From positions 6,076,001 to 6,140,000 of the forward strand of contig BSBN01001687.1 in the NCBI GenBank assembly GCA_027924645.1: a DNA stretch of 64,000 bases. Reading direction: 5' to 3'. Within the stretch, counting starts at the first letter, position 1, and each line of letters starts with the position of its first letter. This stretch comes from Cunninghamia lanceolata (taxonomy: Eukaryota > Streptophyta > Pinopsida > Cupressales > Cupressaceae). Positions 11,252 to 23,131 of the stretch are shown piece after piece. A program made the position numbers and the translations under genes. The notes under the pieces are model-generated. The model searched no databases, had not been told where the DNA came from, and saw nothing but the letters and a program-made list of their open reading frames with translations.

Positions 11252-12727
11252 TGTTTGCAAGAGACACTACTCTCATGATCTAGGCAGAATATTAAATTTT
11301 GTCATTGATGGAAATAAGTTTTGGTAATGGTCCGGAAGACTAACTTAGTCAAAATGGCTAGGTATGGGCAAGCTACAGAGTGATAGAGATTGGGTCAGTA
11401 TGCCTCTAGAGTTGAAGATCATAGAGTGTGGTTTAGGTATGTTGTTTATAGCTACCTAGTGATCACATGTCCCAGTGTTCAAGTCCTGACTTCACCCGAA
11501 AGTCATATGGTGAAGTGTCTAAGTCCGAGTGAATAGAGTTAAGACAGGAACAATGCATAGTACCAGAGTAAAAGGGTCCACATTCCTTTGTTGTAGCATA
11601 TTTTGTCTTACATTTATAAGGCAAGAAAGATACATACCATGACTACCTAAATCTAGAGTTATATCTTCTGAAGCTCAACAAATCAGATTCTATAAGTTCT
11701 CCAATATTGGCTTCTAGTTTGACAGTATTTCACTATGACAGAGCAATAGCTCCAAGATCCACATTTTTCTATAAAGGACTATTATATGTTGCAGTTTTGA
11801 AGGTATGTTAAGAGGTCAATGATGAATGTTGGATATGATCTTTGGAGTCTCATATGGTTCGCATTGGAAGTTTTGGTATGATAGTTGGACTAGTCAGGTA
11901 TGTACTTAAGAGATAAGCCGACAGGCAAGTTAGATCTATGTGCAGAGAGGATATATTGTTTGAAAAATTAATCCAAGTGGTTGAATGATTTATGCCTACC
12001 TATATGAAGACTAGTGTATGTTTGTTTGGTTCTGCATTCATGTTTATGCACAAGATCAAGTCGACAAGGTATAACACTTGCATACATGTTTCATGTTAGG
12101 CTTGCCACCCTGATTATGAGATGAATCTTATTACAGATATATATATATATAGTTGATGGATTTCGGTGTTGGGTGTGGTGAGGTGTGAACATAATGAGTA
12201 TTCCATGATTGTGCAACCGAAGGCAATTCTATGATTAAGCAAAAGGATAGTAAAGGCAAAAGGACAAAAGTATATGTGAAGTAGAGCATAAAATAAGGGC
12301 AGACAGTATGAAGTCCTTTGAATCTGTATCTGAGCAAACTGGTACTGCACCATAGCATTTTATTGATGCACCTGTAATAGTCATCTCTTGGTAGTGAGCC
12401 AATCCTTCTATCTTATCTTCTATTTTCTTGGCAGTGAGCCTAGTGTAGTGAACTTCTTTAGATAGTGAGTCCTAAGGTAGTGAGCCTTCATTTAATTTGG
12501 TATTGCTATCATAATATATTGTGAGCTAACACTCACCATAGTTTTTCCCTTTTTGGGTTTTCCATGTAAAAATCTTGGTGTCCATGTGTTATGTCTTTAT
12601 GGTTGTTGTTCTCATGTTGATTCTGCTTTCATGCTATTAATTTTGCCAATTGGGTTAAAGAACATGCTAAGGAGTGGTTTTATAGAATACTAATTCACCC
12701 CCCTCTTAGTATTCCTTGTATTCAACA
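11252..12727 (+). repeat. E1 5' LTR
   Basis: It is about 1,476 bp, starting TGTTTGCAAGAGACACT and ending CCTTGTATTCAACA. It matches 17633-19111 throughout, for instance in GACTAACTTAGTCAAAATGGCTA-type blocks. A TATATATATATATA run lies near 12137 and its counterpart near 18517. The 5-bp inverted ends TGTTG/CAACA are typical of plant Ty1/copia LTRs. Confidence 0.88.
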
Positions 12728-12729
12728 AT

Positions 12730-12742
12730 TAGTATTAGAGCC
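12730..12742 (+). other. E1 primer binding site (decayed tRNA-iMet type)
   Basis: TAGTATTAGAGCC follows the 5' LTR by two bases. It differs from TGGTATCAGAGCC at two positions, both G-to-A or C-to-T changes expected from deamination. Confidence 0.75.
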
Positions 12743-12795
12743 AGGTTCCTTGGGAGAAGTCTAACAGCTTGAGGAAGATTTGGGAAAGAATACTC

Positions 12796-13738
12796 ATGGA
12801 AGTCAGAAGGTATCATGCTCTAGGTAATGACACAACTGATCAAGAATTAAAAATAGCTCTTGAGGATCTTGATAAGTATGAAGTAGAGATCCAAGATTTG
12901 AAAGAAAATGTCAAAGAGGTAGATGAATGAATCCTAAAGCTAAGAGAGCAAGTTAATAGATTAAAGGATAGGAATATAGAGTTAAATGAACAATTGTTTG
13001 AAGCAAATGAAAGCCTAAATAACTTATCTAGGTTGGTTGAAGAGAAAAAAAATAGATGAGAAACATTTGAGTCAAATGTTGAAAGATAAGTTTGAGAAAT
13101 GTGGAAAATTGGGAAAAGGTGTGTTACTTCTGAAATATGATCTCAAAGTAGCTAATAGCTATAAAGAAAAAATCAAAATAAGCTCTGCAAAGCTTGAGGA
13201 TTTGATTGAAAGTTAGAAGAGTCCAGATGACAAGAAAGGCTTGGGATTTGAAAAAGGAGAAAGTTCTAAATCAGGTCAAGAAAACATTGAGATGAAGAAA
13301 AACAAAGGCAGCCAATTCCAGAATCAAAGAAGAAGACTTAGAAGACCTTCGGTCAGGTAGCCAAATGCTCAAAGGTACCCATCTTTCAATGACCATTGTT
13401 TTAATTGCATTAAGTTTGGTCATAAGGCTACTCAGTGTAGGAGTAGAATGAATCAGAATGTTCCATCATTCTCTGGTCAATGTTTCAATTGCAATAAAAT
13501 TAGTCATAGATCAAATGAATGCAGAAGTTTGGTAAGGAATGGTTTTAACAATACAAGGAATACTCAATTCTTCAATGGAAAGTGTTTTGCATGCAATAGA
13601 TTTGGGCATATGACTAACCAATGCAGAACAAGAATGAATCCAATCAATAGAAGAAATCAGGGACAAAGGAATGTGGTATGCTACAATTACAATAAGTTCA
13701 AACATATTGCAAGATTCTACAGATACAAGAATGAGTAA
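12796..13738 (+). pseudogene. E1 gag-like ORF: coiled coil plus four zinc-knuckle modules
   Basis: The first ATG after the primer site (12796) opens MEVRRYHALGNDTTDQEL. About 180 codons of charged, heptad-like sequence follow, likely a coiled coil, with a TGA near 12928 and a frame change near 13050. The C-terminal part has tandem CCHC modules: CFNCIKFGHKATQC (about 13399), CFNCNKISHRSNEC (about 13483), CFACNRFGHMTNQC (about 13585), and a fourth in which Cys positions are lost (CYNYNKFKHIARFY). Three intact knuckles with similar spacers look like internal duplication. The usual copia capsid domain upstream of the coiled coil is not seen, so gag may be N-terminally reduced. Confidence 0.75.
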
Positions 13739-14233
13739 AGAGACTATTCTGCAGAGATGAGGAAAATATAGTAGAGAGAAGATAAGGCTAAGAACAAGAT
13801 TGATCCAGTGGAAATCAAGATGGAAATGAGCAAAGTCTAGATTAAGAAGGATGTTAATGAGGTTGGGGATGGATCTACACCAGCCTCTGGTGCAGATACT
13901 TCCTCTGGGAAGTAAATTTGGAGCTTTGACTCAGGGGGAGTTATTTTGAAAATCCTAATCCCCTAGCCTGATAATCAGTGCTGGGATCCAACACAAAGAT
14001 ATGATGTGAAGTTTTAGATGACAAATCTTTTGAAAGAAATTCTGGAAGAAAAGGTTCTAGTGCGGAGCATTGTGGAGCAAATCTAATCGACTATGCTTGA
14101 CAGAGAAGTGTTTGACAACTTTTTAAAAGATAGCATTTATGACAAGCGAGGGTTAAGAGGGTTGTATCCGAGGGAAAAATCACTTTGCATTCAATCTCTC
14201 AAGTGTCTAAGGTGAACTAAAGCAAAATTCCTA
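13739..14233 (+). other. E1 spacer between gag and ORF2, where pol would be expected
   Basis: About 495 bp with no recognisable domain. Just before the stop of the gag-linked frame there is GACTCAGGGGGAGTTATTTT at about 13928. Its AGGGGGAG core is the same as the polypurine tract at the element's 3' end. In a full element the protease, integrase and RT would lie in this interval, so it may mark the deletion point. Confidence 0.5.
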
Positions 14234-17200
14234 GTGATTACAATAATTTTCAAAGCAATTCAAGGCAAGATCAAGCAAAAGCCTAAATCGACCAAAGAGA
14301 AGCATCCATCCAAATTAACAGAAGTCAATCCAAATGGTGCATTTTTAGAGATTCTGTTTGGTGTGATGCATGTAGAAGGTGTTAGGACTTATATTCAATT
14401 TGCTCTAGAGGAAAATGGAGATAGTCAATTCACATACCTATATCTAAAACATCTAAGTGATGATACATTTAACCTGAAAGAAGAATACAAGACATTGGAG
14501 GAGAAGAAACTTATTCAGTGTATAGATTTTATGGTTTTTGCAAAAGATGAATGGGTCCAGTATGTCTTAAGACAAATTCATGATGACTATATGTGGTTTA
14601 ACTCTACATTCAAGATCACCAAAGATGCCATAAGGGTAGTCACAGGATTAAACTCTACCGATATAGTGCCTATATTAAAGGTTGTGAAAAATGATACAAT
14701 GATGAAAGCCACCAAAGAAAAATTTGATAAAAGGGTACTAACAATCAGTGATATTGAAGATCATGTAGTTAGGTTTGCATCCATGGTGATCAGGTACAAG
14801 GTCTACTTCACAAACTGTGAGAGCTCTATCTCTGGTATTGCCATATATATTGCCTATCAAATGGTAAAGGAAAATGCAAAGTATGATCTATGTGAACTGC
14901 TCTGATAGCAGTTAATGGAGAACTTGAAGAAGACAAAAGAGAACAAATATCCCTTCAAGTTTGGTACATTAATTATGTGTTTGTTCTTGTACTTTATGCA
15001 AGAGTTACCAGGCATGATGAATGTATTTTGGATTAGAGACAAACATGTTGCAATATAGATTAGAAATCATTTGAGCAACATAAGAAATATTGATGCACAA
15101 AATTTAGCCCTATGGGACTATTTAAAACACTTCCAAAAGGTAATGCAATCTAGGGAAAGGATCCCTAAAACTATTGTAGAAAAGTACAAAGATGATATAT
15201 GCTTTATTGTAAATAAGGATTAGTGTATGATGGAAGCTGTGGAGCCCAAAATAGTCTAAATTATGCCAATGGGATATGAAGTATCAAAAGATTTGTTAGA
15301 TGGATATGTTCAACACATGTTGAGAAAACCAAGGGACCCCAAAGAAGAAAGAATTGGAACCTATGAGGAGCTATCAACAAAAATCCATGTTGAAGTAAGA
15401 AAACCAGAAATTTCAAAGAAGGCCCAAAAGATGGCAGAGGATAATGCCCTAAAAAAGGGTTTTACCAAAGAACAAATTAGAGAATCAAGAGAAAAGGAAC
15501 AAGAAGAAAGGGTTGCAAGAGAGAAGAAAGAAAATGAACTGGTCAAGGCTCTAGAAGAGCCTAAGGCAAAGGCAGAAGAACCCGTTGTAACAAGGAAGAG
15601 GACAAGAGGTTCAGCCTCTACAAGAATTGCATCAAAAACCTCTAGTCCAACCTCATCTGTTAGTGTAGAGGCACCCACCAAGAATCCCAATGACAAAAGA
15701 TTCAAAATATAGAAAACCAAAGGTTATAGAATGTATGTTAGTATAGGAGTAGATGAGGAAAAGATAGAGTTAGATGAAGAAGTGAAGAAGATGAAAACTG
15801 AGGCCACAAAATCCTCTGGGAGAAACAAGAAGAAACCCTCTGGTAAGGGTAAAACCAAAAAAAGACAAGATGAACCTCTGACAAAAGAAGCTACAATGAG
15901 CCTAGAAGTAGTTTTGAAGGTCATCATAGTTGATGGCAATCTAAAACCGATTTCCCAATTATACGATGACTACAATGATGCAGATAAAAGGATTATTGAG
16001 AATGCTACTATAGAATATTTGAGCATATACAACAAATCCCTCATTGAGATTATTATTAATCTTCTAGATAGCTTGGGAAGTACAATGTTTGCAAGAAAAG
16101 AAGCTACAATGGCTAAGCACATTGAGCTTAGAGAACATACATTAATAAAACTATATCTTGAAATCACTCTGAAAGATAAAGCAAAGATATCCAAAGTGCT
16201 TAGCAAGGAGTTCAAAACAAAGAAAAGAATGAATACTCTCATGTTAGATGACATTGAGAAAGTAGTGAAGGAGACTAAGGAAATCACTTTGAGAGTGTTA
16301 AAGCAATATCATATTCCAACTATATATGATAGAGAAGAAACAAACATTGGAGATGATTCATCTATTCTTGAGGTGAATATGGATCAAGGATTAGACAAAA
16401 GTGATGAAGAGTTGAAGGAGAAAGAAGATCCAATCCCTGCTATTGGTTTGGATACTACTGTTAAGGATCAATCCAACACAAGTATTCCTCTAGAACAACA
16501 AAACTATTGATCAAATAGACAAGGAGAAGACAGAGGAACAAAACAAAGATGATGATCAAGAAGAGGAACAAGCTGAGGAGAGCTCTATACCAGAACAAAA
16601 GGATGATGCAAATGAGGCCATGGATTTAGATCCATAGAAACAAAACCAAGAAGAAGTCTTTGGTATAGCAAGAGACACTATGGATTCTATCAAGGAATTC
16701 TTGGAAAGAGAAAAACAAGTCTTGGATGAACCTAAATTTTTGTAGGGACCAAAAAAATTGGACTGAATGTCTCTTGTACAAAAATTCCAACTAGTGTCAA
16801 TTGTTCAAGCAAAGGCACAGCAAGAGATGATGAAAACACACATACAAGACAATGAGCTCATTGGTGCAGCATCTAATGTGTTGGAGAAGTTGATGACTGA
16901 ATACTAGAAAGATATATCTTTATTATCAACTGATCAACTCAAAGGTATGATAAAATCAATCAACACTCATTTTGCATCTTTTGAAAAATCTGCAGAGATA
17001 AAAGTTAGAAAAGAGTATGATGAGATAAGATTAACTGAATTGAAGACCATGTTAGCAAATGATAAAACTCTGTTAGACAATAGAGTAAGAGATATACAGA
17101 GTGTCATTCAAGAAGCTTATCATTTGTACAAATTTTATTTATCATGGCCAGAAGCCATAGAGGAGTTAGAGAAAAAGATCAAGGATCTGAAACTGTAGCT

Positions 17201-17430
17201 AACAAATATTTCTAAGTCATTTGATCCGACAGTTGAGTCAGTAAGAAGAAAAGAGATATAAGTGATCAATATTCATAATGAGTTAAGTAATATAGTGAAT
17301 AAGAGGGATCAAATGAAAAACAGAATGTGTCAATTAAGAGGACTAATAGGTCCTAAGCTAAACTCAATGTCAAATCTTGCACCAAAAACACTGTAGGCAA
17401 AAGCACAAATTGACACACCCTCTATTGTAC
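14234..17430 (+). pseudogene. E1 ORF2: long plant retroelement protein of unknown function
   Basis: One frame runs 14234-16510 through several stops (TGA at 14903, others near 15056, 15222 and 15710). It then continues after a one-base shift near 16503 to about 17430, giving over 1,000 codons. The N-terminal 200 residues are helical and hydrophobic-patterned, with a segment FKITKDAIRVVTGL. They resemble the N-terminal domain of plant transposon-encoded proteins, and of the third ORF in the Athila-like element here. Next comes a Lys/Glu-rich stretch (about 15370-15600), a basic Ser/Thr-rich linker, a helical block (15890-16320), an acidic tail (16340-16640) and further coiled coil (16780-17330). 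It sits where env-like or accessory ORFs occur in other plant LTR elements. No catalytic motif is visible. Confidence 0.6.
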
Positions 17431-17569
17431 AAAAGGAAGAAAAATTGGTCTTCCTAATAAACTGCCATATTCAAATCTTGGAAAATGCAAAGAAAGGATG
17501 GGATGGTGACGTGTTTGGCAAATTCAAGGCCATTGCTACTCCCCCTTACTATATACACCCTATTTTTCT

Positions 17570-17631
17570 TCTCCCCCTTAGGTGTTTACCCATTTTTCAC
17601 TAAGTGTTGCCATCAATATGAAAGGGGGAGA
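17570..17631 (+). other. E1 polypurine tract within a potential hairpin
   Basis: The polypurine tract AAAGGGGGAGA (17621-17631) directly precedes the 3' LTR and would prime plus-strand synthesis. TCTCCCCCTT at 17570-17579 is its exact reverse complement over 10 bases, with a 42-base gap. A second near-copy, ACTCCCCCTTA, lies at about 17538-17548. Confidence 0.75.
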
Positions 17632-17632
17632 T

Positions 17633-19111
17633 TGTTGGCAAGAGACACTGCTCTGATGATCAAGGCATAATGTTAAATGTTGTCATTGATGGAAACAAGG
17701 TTTAGTAATGGTCTGGAAGACTAACTTAGTCAAAATGGCTAAGTATAGGTAAGCTACAGAGTGACAAAGATTGGGTCAGTATGCCTCCATAGTTGAAGAT
17801 CATAGAGTGTGGTTCAAGCATATTGTTCATAGCTACCTAGTGATCACATGTCCCAATATTCAGGTCCTGACTTCCTTCAGAAGTTATATGGTGAAGTGTC
17901 TAAGTCTAGGTGAACAGAGTTAAGACAGGAACAATGCATAGTACCAGAGTAAAATGGTCTGCATTCCTCCGTTGTGGCATATTTTGTCTTGTAGTTCTGA
18001 GGTAGCAAAGATACATACCATGACTACCTAAATCTTGAGTTATAGCTTCTAAAGCTCAACAAATCACATTCTACAAGTTCTCCAATATCAACTTCCAGTT
18101 TGATAGTATTTCACTGTGACAGAGCAACAGCTCCAAGATCCACATATTGGTATAAAGGACTATTATATCCCATGGTTCTGAAGGTATGTTAAGAGGTCAA
18201 TGATGAATGTTGGATACGATCTTTAGAGTCTCAAATGGTCTGTATTGGAAGTTTTGGTATGACAATTGGACTAGTCAGGTATGTACTTAAGGGATAAGCC
18301 AACAAGTAAGTTAGATCTATGTGTGGAGAGGATATATTGTTTGAAGAATTAATCCCAATGGTTGAATGATTGATGCCGACCTAGATGAAGACTAGTGTAT
18401 GTTTGTTTAGGTCCGCAATCTTGTTTGTGCACAAGATCAAACTGAAAAGGTATAACACTTGCATACATGTTTCATGTCTGTCTTGCCGATCTGATTGTGA
18501 GATGAATCTTGTTGCGGATATATATATATACTCGATGGATTTCAATGTTGGGTGTGGTGAGGTGAGAACATAATGAGTATTCCATGATTGTGCAACCTAA
18601 GGCAGTTCTGTGATTAAGCAAAACGATAGTAAAGGTAGAAGGACAGAAGTATATGTAAAGCAGGGAAGAAAAGTAGTGCAGATAGTATGAAGTCCTTTGA
18701 ATCTGTATACTGAGCAAACTGGTACTGCATCACAACATTTTGTAGATGCACCTGTAGGAGTCATCTCTTAGCAATGACCCAATCCTTCTTCTATCTTCTC
18801 TTCTATTTTATTAGCAGTGAGCCTAGTGTAGTGAGCACTTCTTTGGATAGTGAGTCCTTGAGCAGTGAGACTTCATGTAATTCAGTATTGCTATCATAAT
18901 ATTGTGAGACAACACTCACTGTGATTTTTCCCTTTTTGGGTTTTCCACGTAAAAATCCTGGTGTCCATGTGTTATATCTTTATGATTGTTGTTCTCATGT
19001 TTATTCTACTTTCATGTTATTAATTTGGGCAATTGGGTTAATGAACATGCTAAGAAGTGGTTTTGTAGAATACTGATTCACCCCCCCTCTTAGTATTCCT
19101 TGTACTCAACA
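17633..19111 (+). repeat. E1 3' LTR
   Basis: It is about 1,479 bp, starting TGTTGGCAAGAGACACTG directly after the polypurine tract and ending TTGTACTCAACA before the AGTGT duplication. The start is more canonical than that of the 5' LTR. Confidence 0.88.
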
Positions 19112-20890
19112 AGTGTGAAGGTAAATGTTGTGATATTATTATTGAAAGTGGAAGCACTGAGAATCTTGTTTCAGAGGAGATGGTTAACAAAATGAAATTG
19201 ACAAGGAGAAGGCATCCACATCCATATCAGATCGCATGGTTGCAGAAGGACCATAGAGCTTTGGTCAATGAACAGTGCTTAGTCAAGTTCAAGATTGGTG
19301 ACTACCATGATGAAGTGATGTGTGACATCATACCGATGGATGCATGGCATATGTTATTAGGGAGCTCATGGTAGTATGATAGGTGCATTGTCCATGATGG
19401 CCATGCAAAAAAATATTCTCTAACAAAGGATAGAGCTCATCATAAGTTGAATCCCTTGAAGGAGGTGGAAGTAAAGGTATGTAGTACTACAAAGATTTTC
19501 TTTGTAGATGGTAAGAAATTTTTGGATGGTATGAAGCATAAGTGTCATTGCTTTGCATTGATTCCTAATATTAGTCAAGAGAAATGTGAAGATGTACTAG
19601 CAGAAGTCTCAGATCTATTGGAATAATTTCAAGATATTGTCTCTAATAATGTACTAGAAGATTTACCACCAGTGAGGAAGATAAGTCATCAAATAGAATT
19701 GATACTAGGAGCCAGTTTGCCGAATAAGGTAGCCCATAGAATGACTCTAGCAGAGAATGAAGAGTTGAATAGACAAGTTCAAGAGTTGTTAAGGAAGGGA
19801 CTGATAAGGGAGAGCCTAAGTCCATGTGTAGTACCTACAGTACTAGCACCAAAGAAAGATGGAGACTGGAGAATGTGAACAGATTCCCTAGCCATCAACA
19901 AGATCACGATCAAGTATAGATTTCTACTGCCCAAAGTGGATGACATAATGGATTGTTTGAGTGGAGCCATGTACTTTATGAAGATTGATCTGAAGAATAG
20001 ATATCACCAGATCTGAATCAGAGAAGGAGATGAATGGAAGACAACCTTCAAGAAAAAGGAAGGTTTGTATGAGTGTTTAGTCATGCCATTTGGGCTAACC
20101 AATGCACCAAGCACATTCATGCAGCTCATGAATGAGGTATTGAAAGAATTTTTGGGAAGTTTTGTTATTGTTTATTTAGATGACATTTTGATTTTTAGTA
20201 AGACTTGGGATGACCATCTGATGCATATCAAAAGAGTTTTAGAGAAGCTAAGGAAGGAGAAGTTGATTAATTTGAAGAAATGTAGTTTTCCAAAGAAGTA
20301 GTTGGCATACCTAGGATTTTTTGTGTCAAAGGAAGGTCTTAAGATGGACCCAAAAAAGTAAGGGCTATTATTGAATGGCCCATGCCAAGGAGTGCTATAG
20401 AGGTACGATCCTTTCATGGTTTGGCAAGTTTTTATAGAAAATTTATCAGAAATTTTAGTAGCATTTGTGTACCCCTAATAGAGACAATGGGAGGGGATAG
20501 AAAAGAGTTTAGATGGACTACAGAAGCAGACAAGAGTTTTGATACATTAAAGCAAAAAGTCATAGAGCAACCTATTTTGGCACTTCCAGATTTCAATAAG
20601 GTATCTTAGGTAGATTGTGATGCTAATGGTAGTGCCATAGGAGTTGTTTCAAGTCAAGAAGGTAAGCCCATTGCCTATTTTAATGAGAAGCTTAATGATG
20701 CCAAGAAAAAGTATTTTGTTTATGATCATGAATTTTATGCTATAGTTCAAGCTTTGAAGAAATGGAAACATTATGTGTTGCCAAAAGAGTTTGTTTTATA
20801 TACTGATCATCAGGCTTTACAATATCTTAATAGTCAAGGAAAGTTAAATCAAAGCCACTTAAAATGGGTTGAGTTTTTGTAGATTTATAC
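19112..20890 (+). pseudogene. chromovirus pol, copy 2: protease, reverse transcriptase, RNase H
   Basis: This continues the copy 2 reading interrupted by E1, restarting at KCEGKCCDIII. The protease motif reads ESG instead of DSG near 19141, so the catalytic Asp is lost. The RT N-terminal block (LPNKVAHRMTL, VLAPKKDGDWRM) is at about 19720-19878. Catalytic YLDD is intact at 20173-20184. One reading frame serves 19115-20350. A small deletion near 20357 shifts it, after which one frame serves all of RNase H (CDANGSAIG; YTDHQALQYLNSQGK at about 20800) and the integrase. TAG and TGA stops occur near 19373, 19623, 19876 and 20015. Confidence 0.85.
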
Positions 20891-22470
20891 TTTTGTTTTG
20901 AAGCACAGGAGTGGGAAGTCCAACAGAGCTGTAGATGCCTTAAGCAGAAGGCAAAATTTGTTGACAGAAATGAAGATAGAGGTTGTTGGGTTTGATGAGC
21001 TCAAAAGTTTGTATCCTGAAGATCCAGATTTTGCAGAGGCTTGGAAAGTTTGTTCAGAACCTGTTACTTTGGATAGGACAAAATGGTTGGATTTCATAAT
21101 CCAAGATGGCATACTATTTAGAGGAAGACAGTTGTGCATTTGGAGGAGTTCCATGAGAGAGAAGTTGATTAAGGAGAAGCATAGTGGGGGATTAGTTGGA
21201 CACTTTGGTCAAGATAAGACCATTGCTATTGTTGGTGAGCATTATTATTGGCCACAGCTATAGTAGAATGTGAGGAAATTTGTGCAGAGTTGTAGACTGT
21301 GTTAGATGGTAAAAGGAACAAGTCATAATACAAGGCTATATCAGCCATTACTTGTACTAAAGAAGCCATGGGATGATATTAGTATTGACTTTTTTCATGG
21401 TTTACCAAGGACACAGATAGGACATGATTCCTTTTTTGTGGTGGTGGACAGATTCTCAAAGATGGCACATTTTATTCCTTGTAAGAAGGCTAATAGTGTT
21501 GTTCATATTGCAAAGTTATTTTTCAGAGATTCGGTGAGACTAGATGGTCTACCTAAGAGCATAGTTTTAGATCGAGATACCAAGTTTGTTGGTTATTTCT
21601 AGAGGACATTGTGGAAGAAGTTGAAGATAGATTTGAAGTTTAGTTTTGCATACCATCAACAAATTGATGGACAGATAGAAGTGGTGAATAGGAGTTTCGG
21701 TAACCTACTACGATGCTTAGTAGGAGATAAGCCCAAGGGATGGGATTTGATTTTACTACAGACAAAATTTGCTTACAATAATTCTATCAATAGGAGTACT
21801 GGAAAATCACCTTGCCAGATTGTATATGGGAGTAGTCCAAGAAATGCCTTAGAGTTAAGGAAGTTGGACAAGGGAGAAAAGACAAGTGCCAAAGTTGAAG
21901 ACTTTGTAGAACACCTAAAGAATTTGCATGAAGAGGTGAGAAAGCACATTAATAAGATGAATATTCAATACAAGGCTAAGGCAGATTAGAAGAGGAGATA
22001 TAAGGAATTTTAGGTAGGAGATGAAGTCATGATTCACTTGAGAAAGGAGAGGTTTCTAGTTGGAACATATAATAAGTTGAAAATAAAGAAATTTGGACCA
22101 TGCAAAATCTTGAAAAAGCATGACTCAAGAAATGTATATGAAGTAGAGCTGCTGAGTGGAATCAACATTTACCCTATGCTCAACATTGCTGATTTAATAG
22201 AATATCATGAAGGTGGAACAGAGGATGGACCAATAGAAGAACAGTAGAGTATTCTAGCATCTACTTCAAAGGAGGAGATAGAAGAGATCTTGGATAGCCA
22301 TGTTGGAATAAGTACTCACAATAGGTAATATGAAGAATATCTTGTGAAGTGGAAAGGAAGGCCTGTTGAAGATTCTTCCTAGTTATCTAAGGCAGAAGTT
22401 GACCATTTGGGGTTTTCCTCAAACACCTAAGATGTGACAAGATCACTTCTCAAAAATTACCCTGGGTGTC
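20891..22470 (+). pseudogene. chromovirus pol, copy 2: integrase and chromodomain
   Basis: It opens with the RNase H/integrase linker [17 protein letters not shown] (20898 onward). The HHCC module follows (KHSGGLVGHFGQD at about 21178; FVQSCRLC at about 21280), with two adjacent TAG codons in between. The core shows [21 protein letters not shown] and later SPCQIVYGSSPRN, all in one frame. The GPY/F-like region [11 protein letters not shown] is at about 22086. The chromodomain follows near 22340, with its Trp codon TAG at 22380-22382. TAG codons at 21987 and 22011 are shared with copy 1. The sequence reaches L3 at 22471. Confidence 0.83.
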
Positions 22471-23131
22471 TGATGCAAAAGCATCCAGAGGTATAAGAGC
22501 AATCTTACATTACTCAAAAAAAGATGTGTTTCAAAATCATTGATGTTGTTTTCAGTTCTTTTTAAAATTAGTGTTTCTGGATACATAATCGCTTGAATAA
22601 TAATGTAGAACTTTCAGTTTTTCCAAACTACTATTTTTGAAAATTTTGTGTTTGGACATGGATTGAAGCAAAAGTTTATAGGAGGCTTCATAAATGAAAA
22701 ATGAGACCTTTGGTAAAGTAATCACGCAAAGATATTAAATTTTTTGTTTCCTAAAAAATTACTAAAAATTATTAAAATTTAGGTTTGAGGCACTAAACAG
22801 CCCTGTATGGGCACGAAAATGGGCGAAACTGGAAAAGTAGGTTCTTAGCGCATAGAGAACTCCATGAGATTTTCGGTGCTTCAAACGGTTTGTCACTCAG
22901 ACACCTGCATCAAAATTTATGGCTCCCACAAGTTGACCTATTTTTGGAGGGAGATGCAAAATTCAAAATTTTGCTAGTGGCTGCCAAAAAGGCTATTAAT
23001 AACCATTTTTGGGAACCCTTGGTAGTAGTAGAGATAAGGGGGAAAGTGTAGAGTCAAGAAAAGGTACGAATACAAAAACCCTAGCTAATTTGGGGTTATA
23101 GAAGGTGGAAGATTCCAGAGTCTTGAGATAG
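22471..23131 (+). repeat. chromovirus LTR L3, left part
   Basis: It begins TGATGCAAAAGCATCC and follows L1 and L2 down to GAGTCTTGAGATAG. There the reverse-strand element G-R is inserted. The last five bases, GATAG, are the left target duplication. The LTR resumes at 44557. Confidence 0.85.

Larger units (their letters stand above)
11252..19111 (+). mobile_element. E1: LTR retrotransposon without pol, inserted in chromovirus copy 2
   Basis: Two long direct repeats (11252-12727 and 17633-19111) begin TGTTGGCAAGAG or TGTTTGCAAGAG and end CTCAACA or TTCAACA. The element is flanked by a perfect five-base duplication AGTGT (11247-11251 and 19112-19116), and the host protease reading resumes after it. 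The 4.9 kb interior has a tRNA-iMet primer site, a gag-like ORF with four zinc-knuckle modules and a second frame of over 1,000 codons. I find no protease, reverse transcriptase, RNase H or integrase motif in any frame. The termini and primer site suit a Ty1/copia relative that moved with enzymes supplied in trans. The LTRs look roughly 10% diverged by eye. Confidence 0.85.

Noticed and set aside
15361..15720. Minus-strand open frame of 119 codons
   Set aside because: It is antisense to the Lys/Glu-rich part of E1 ORF2, which yields Ser/Phe/Leu-rich antisense frames.
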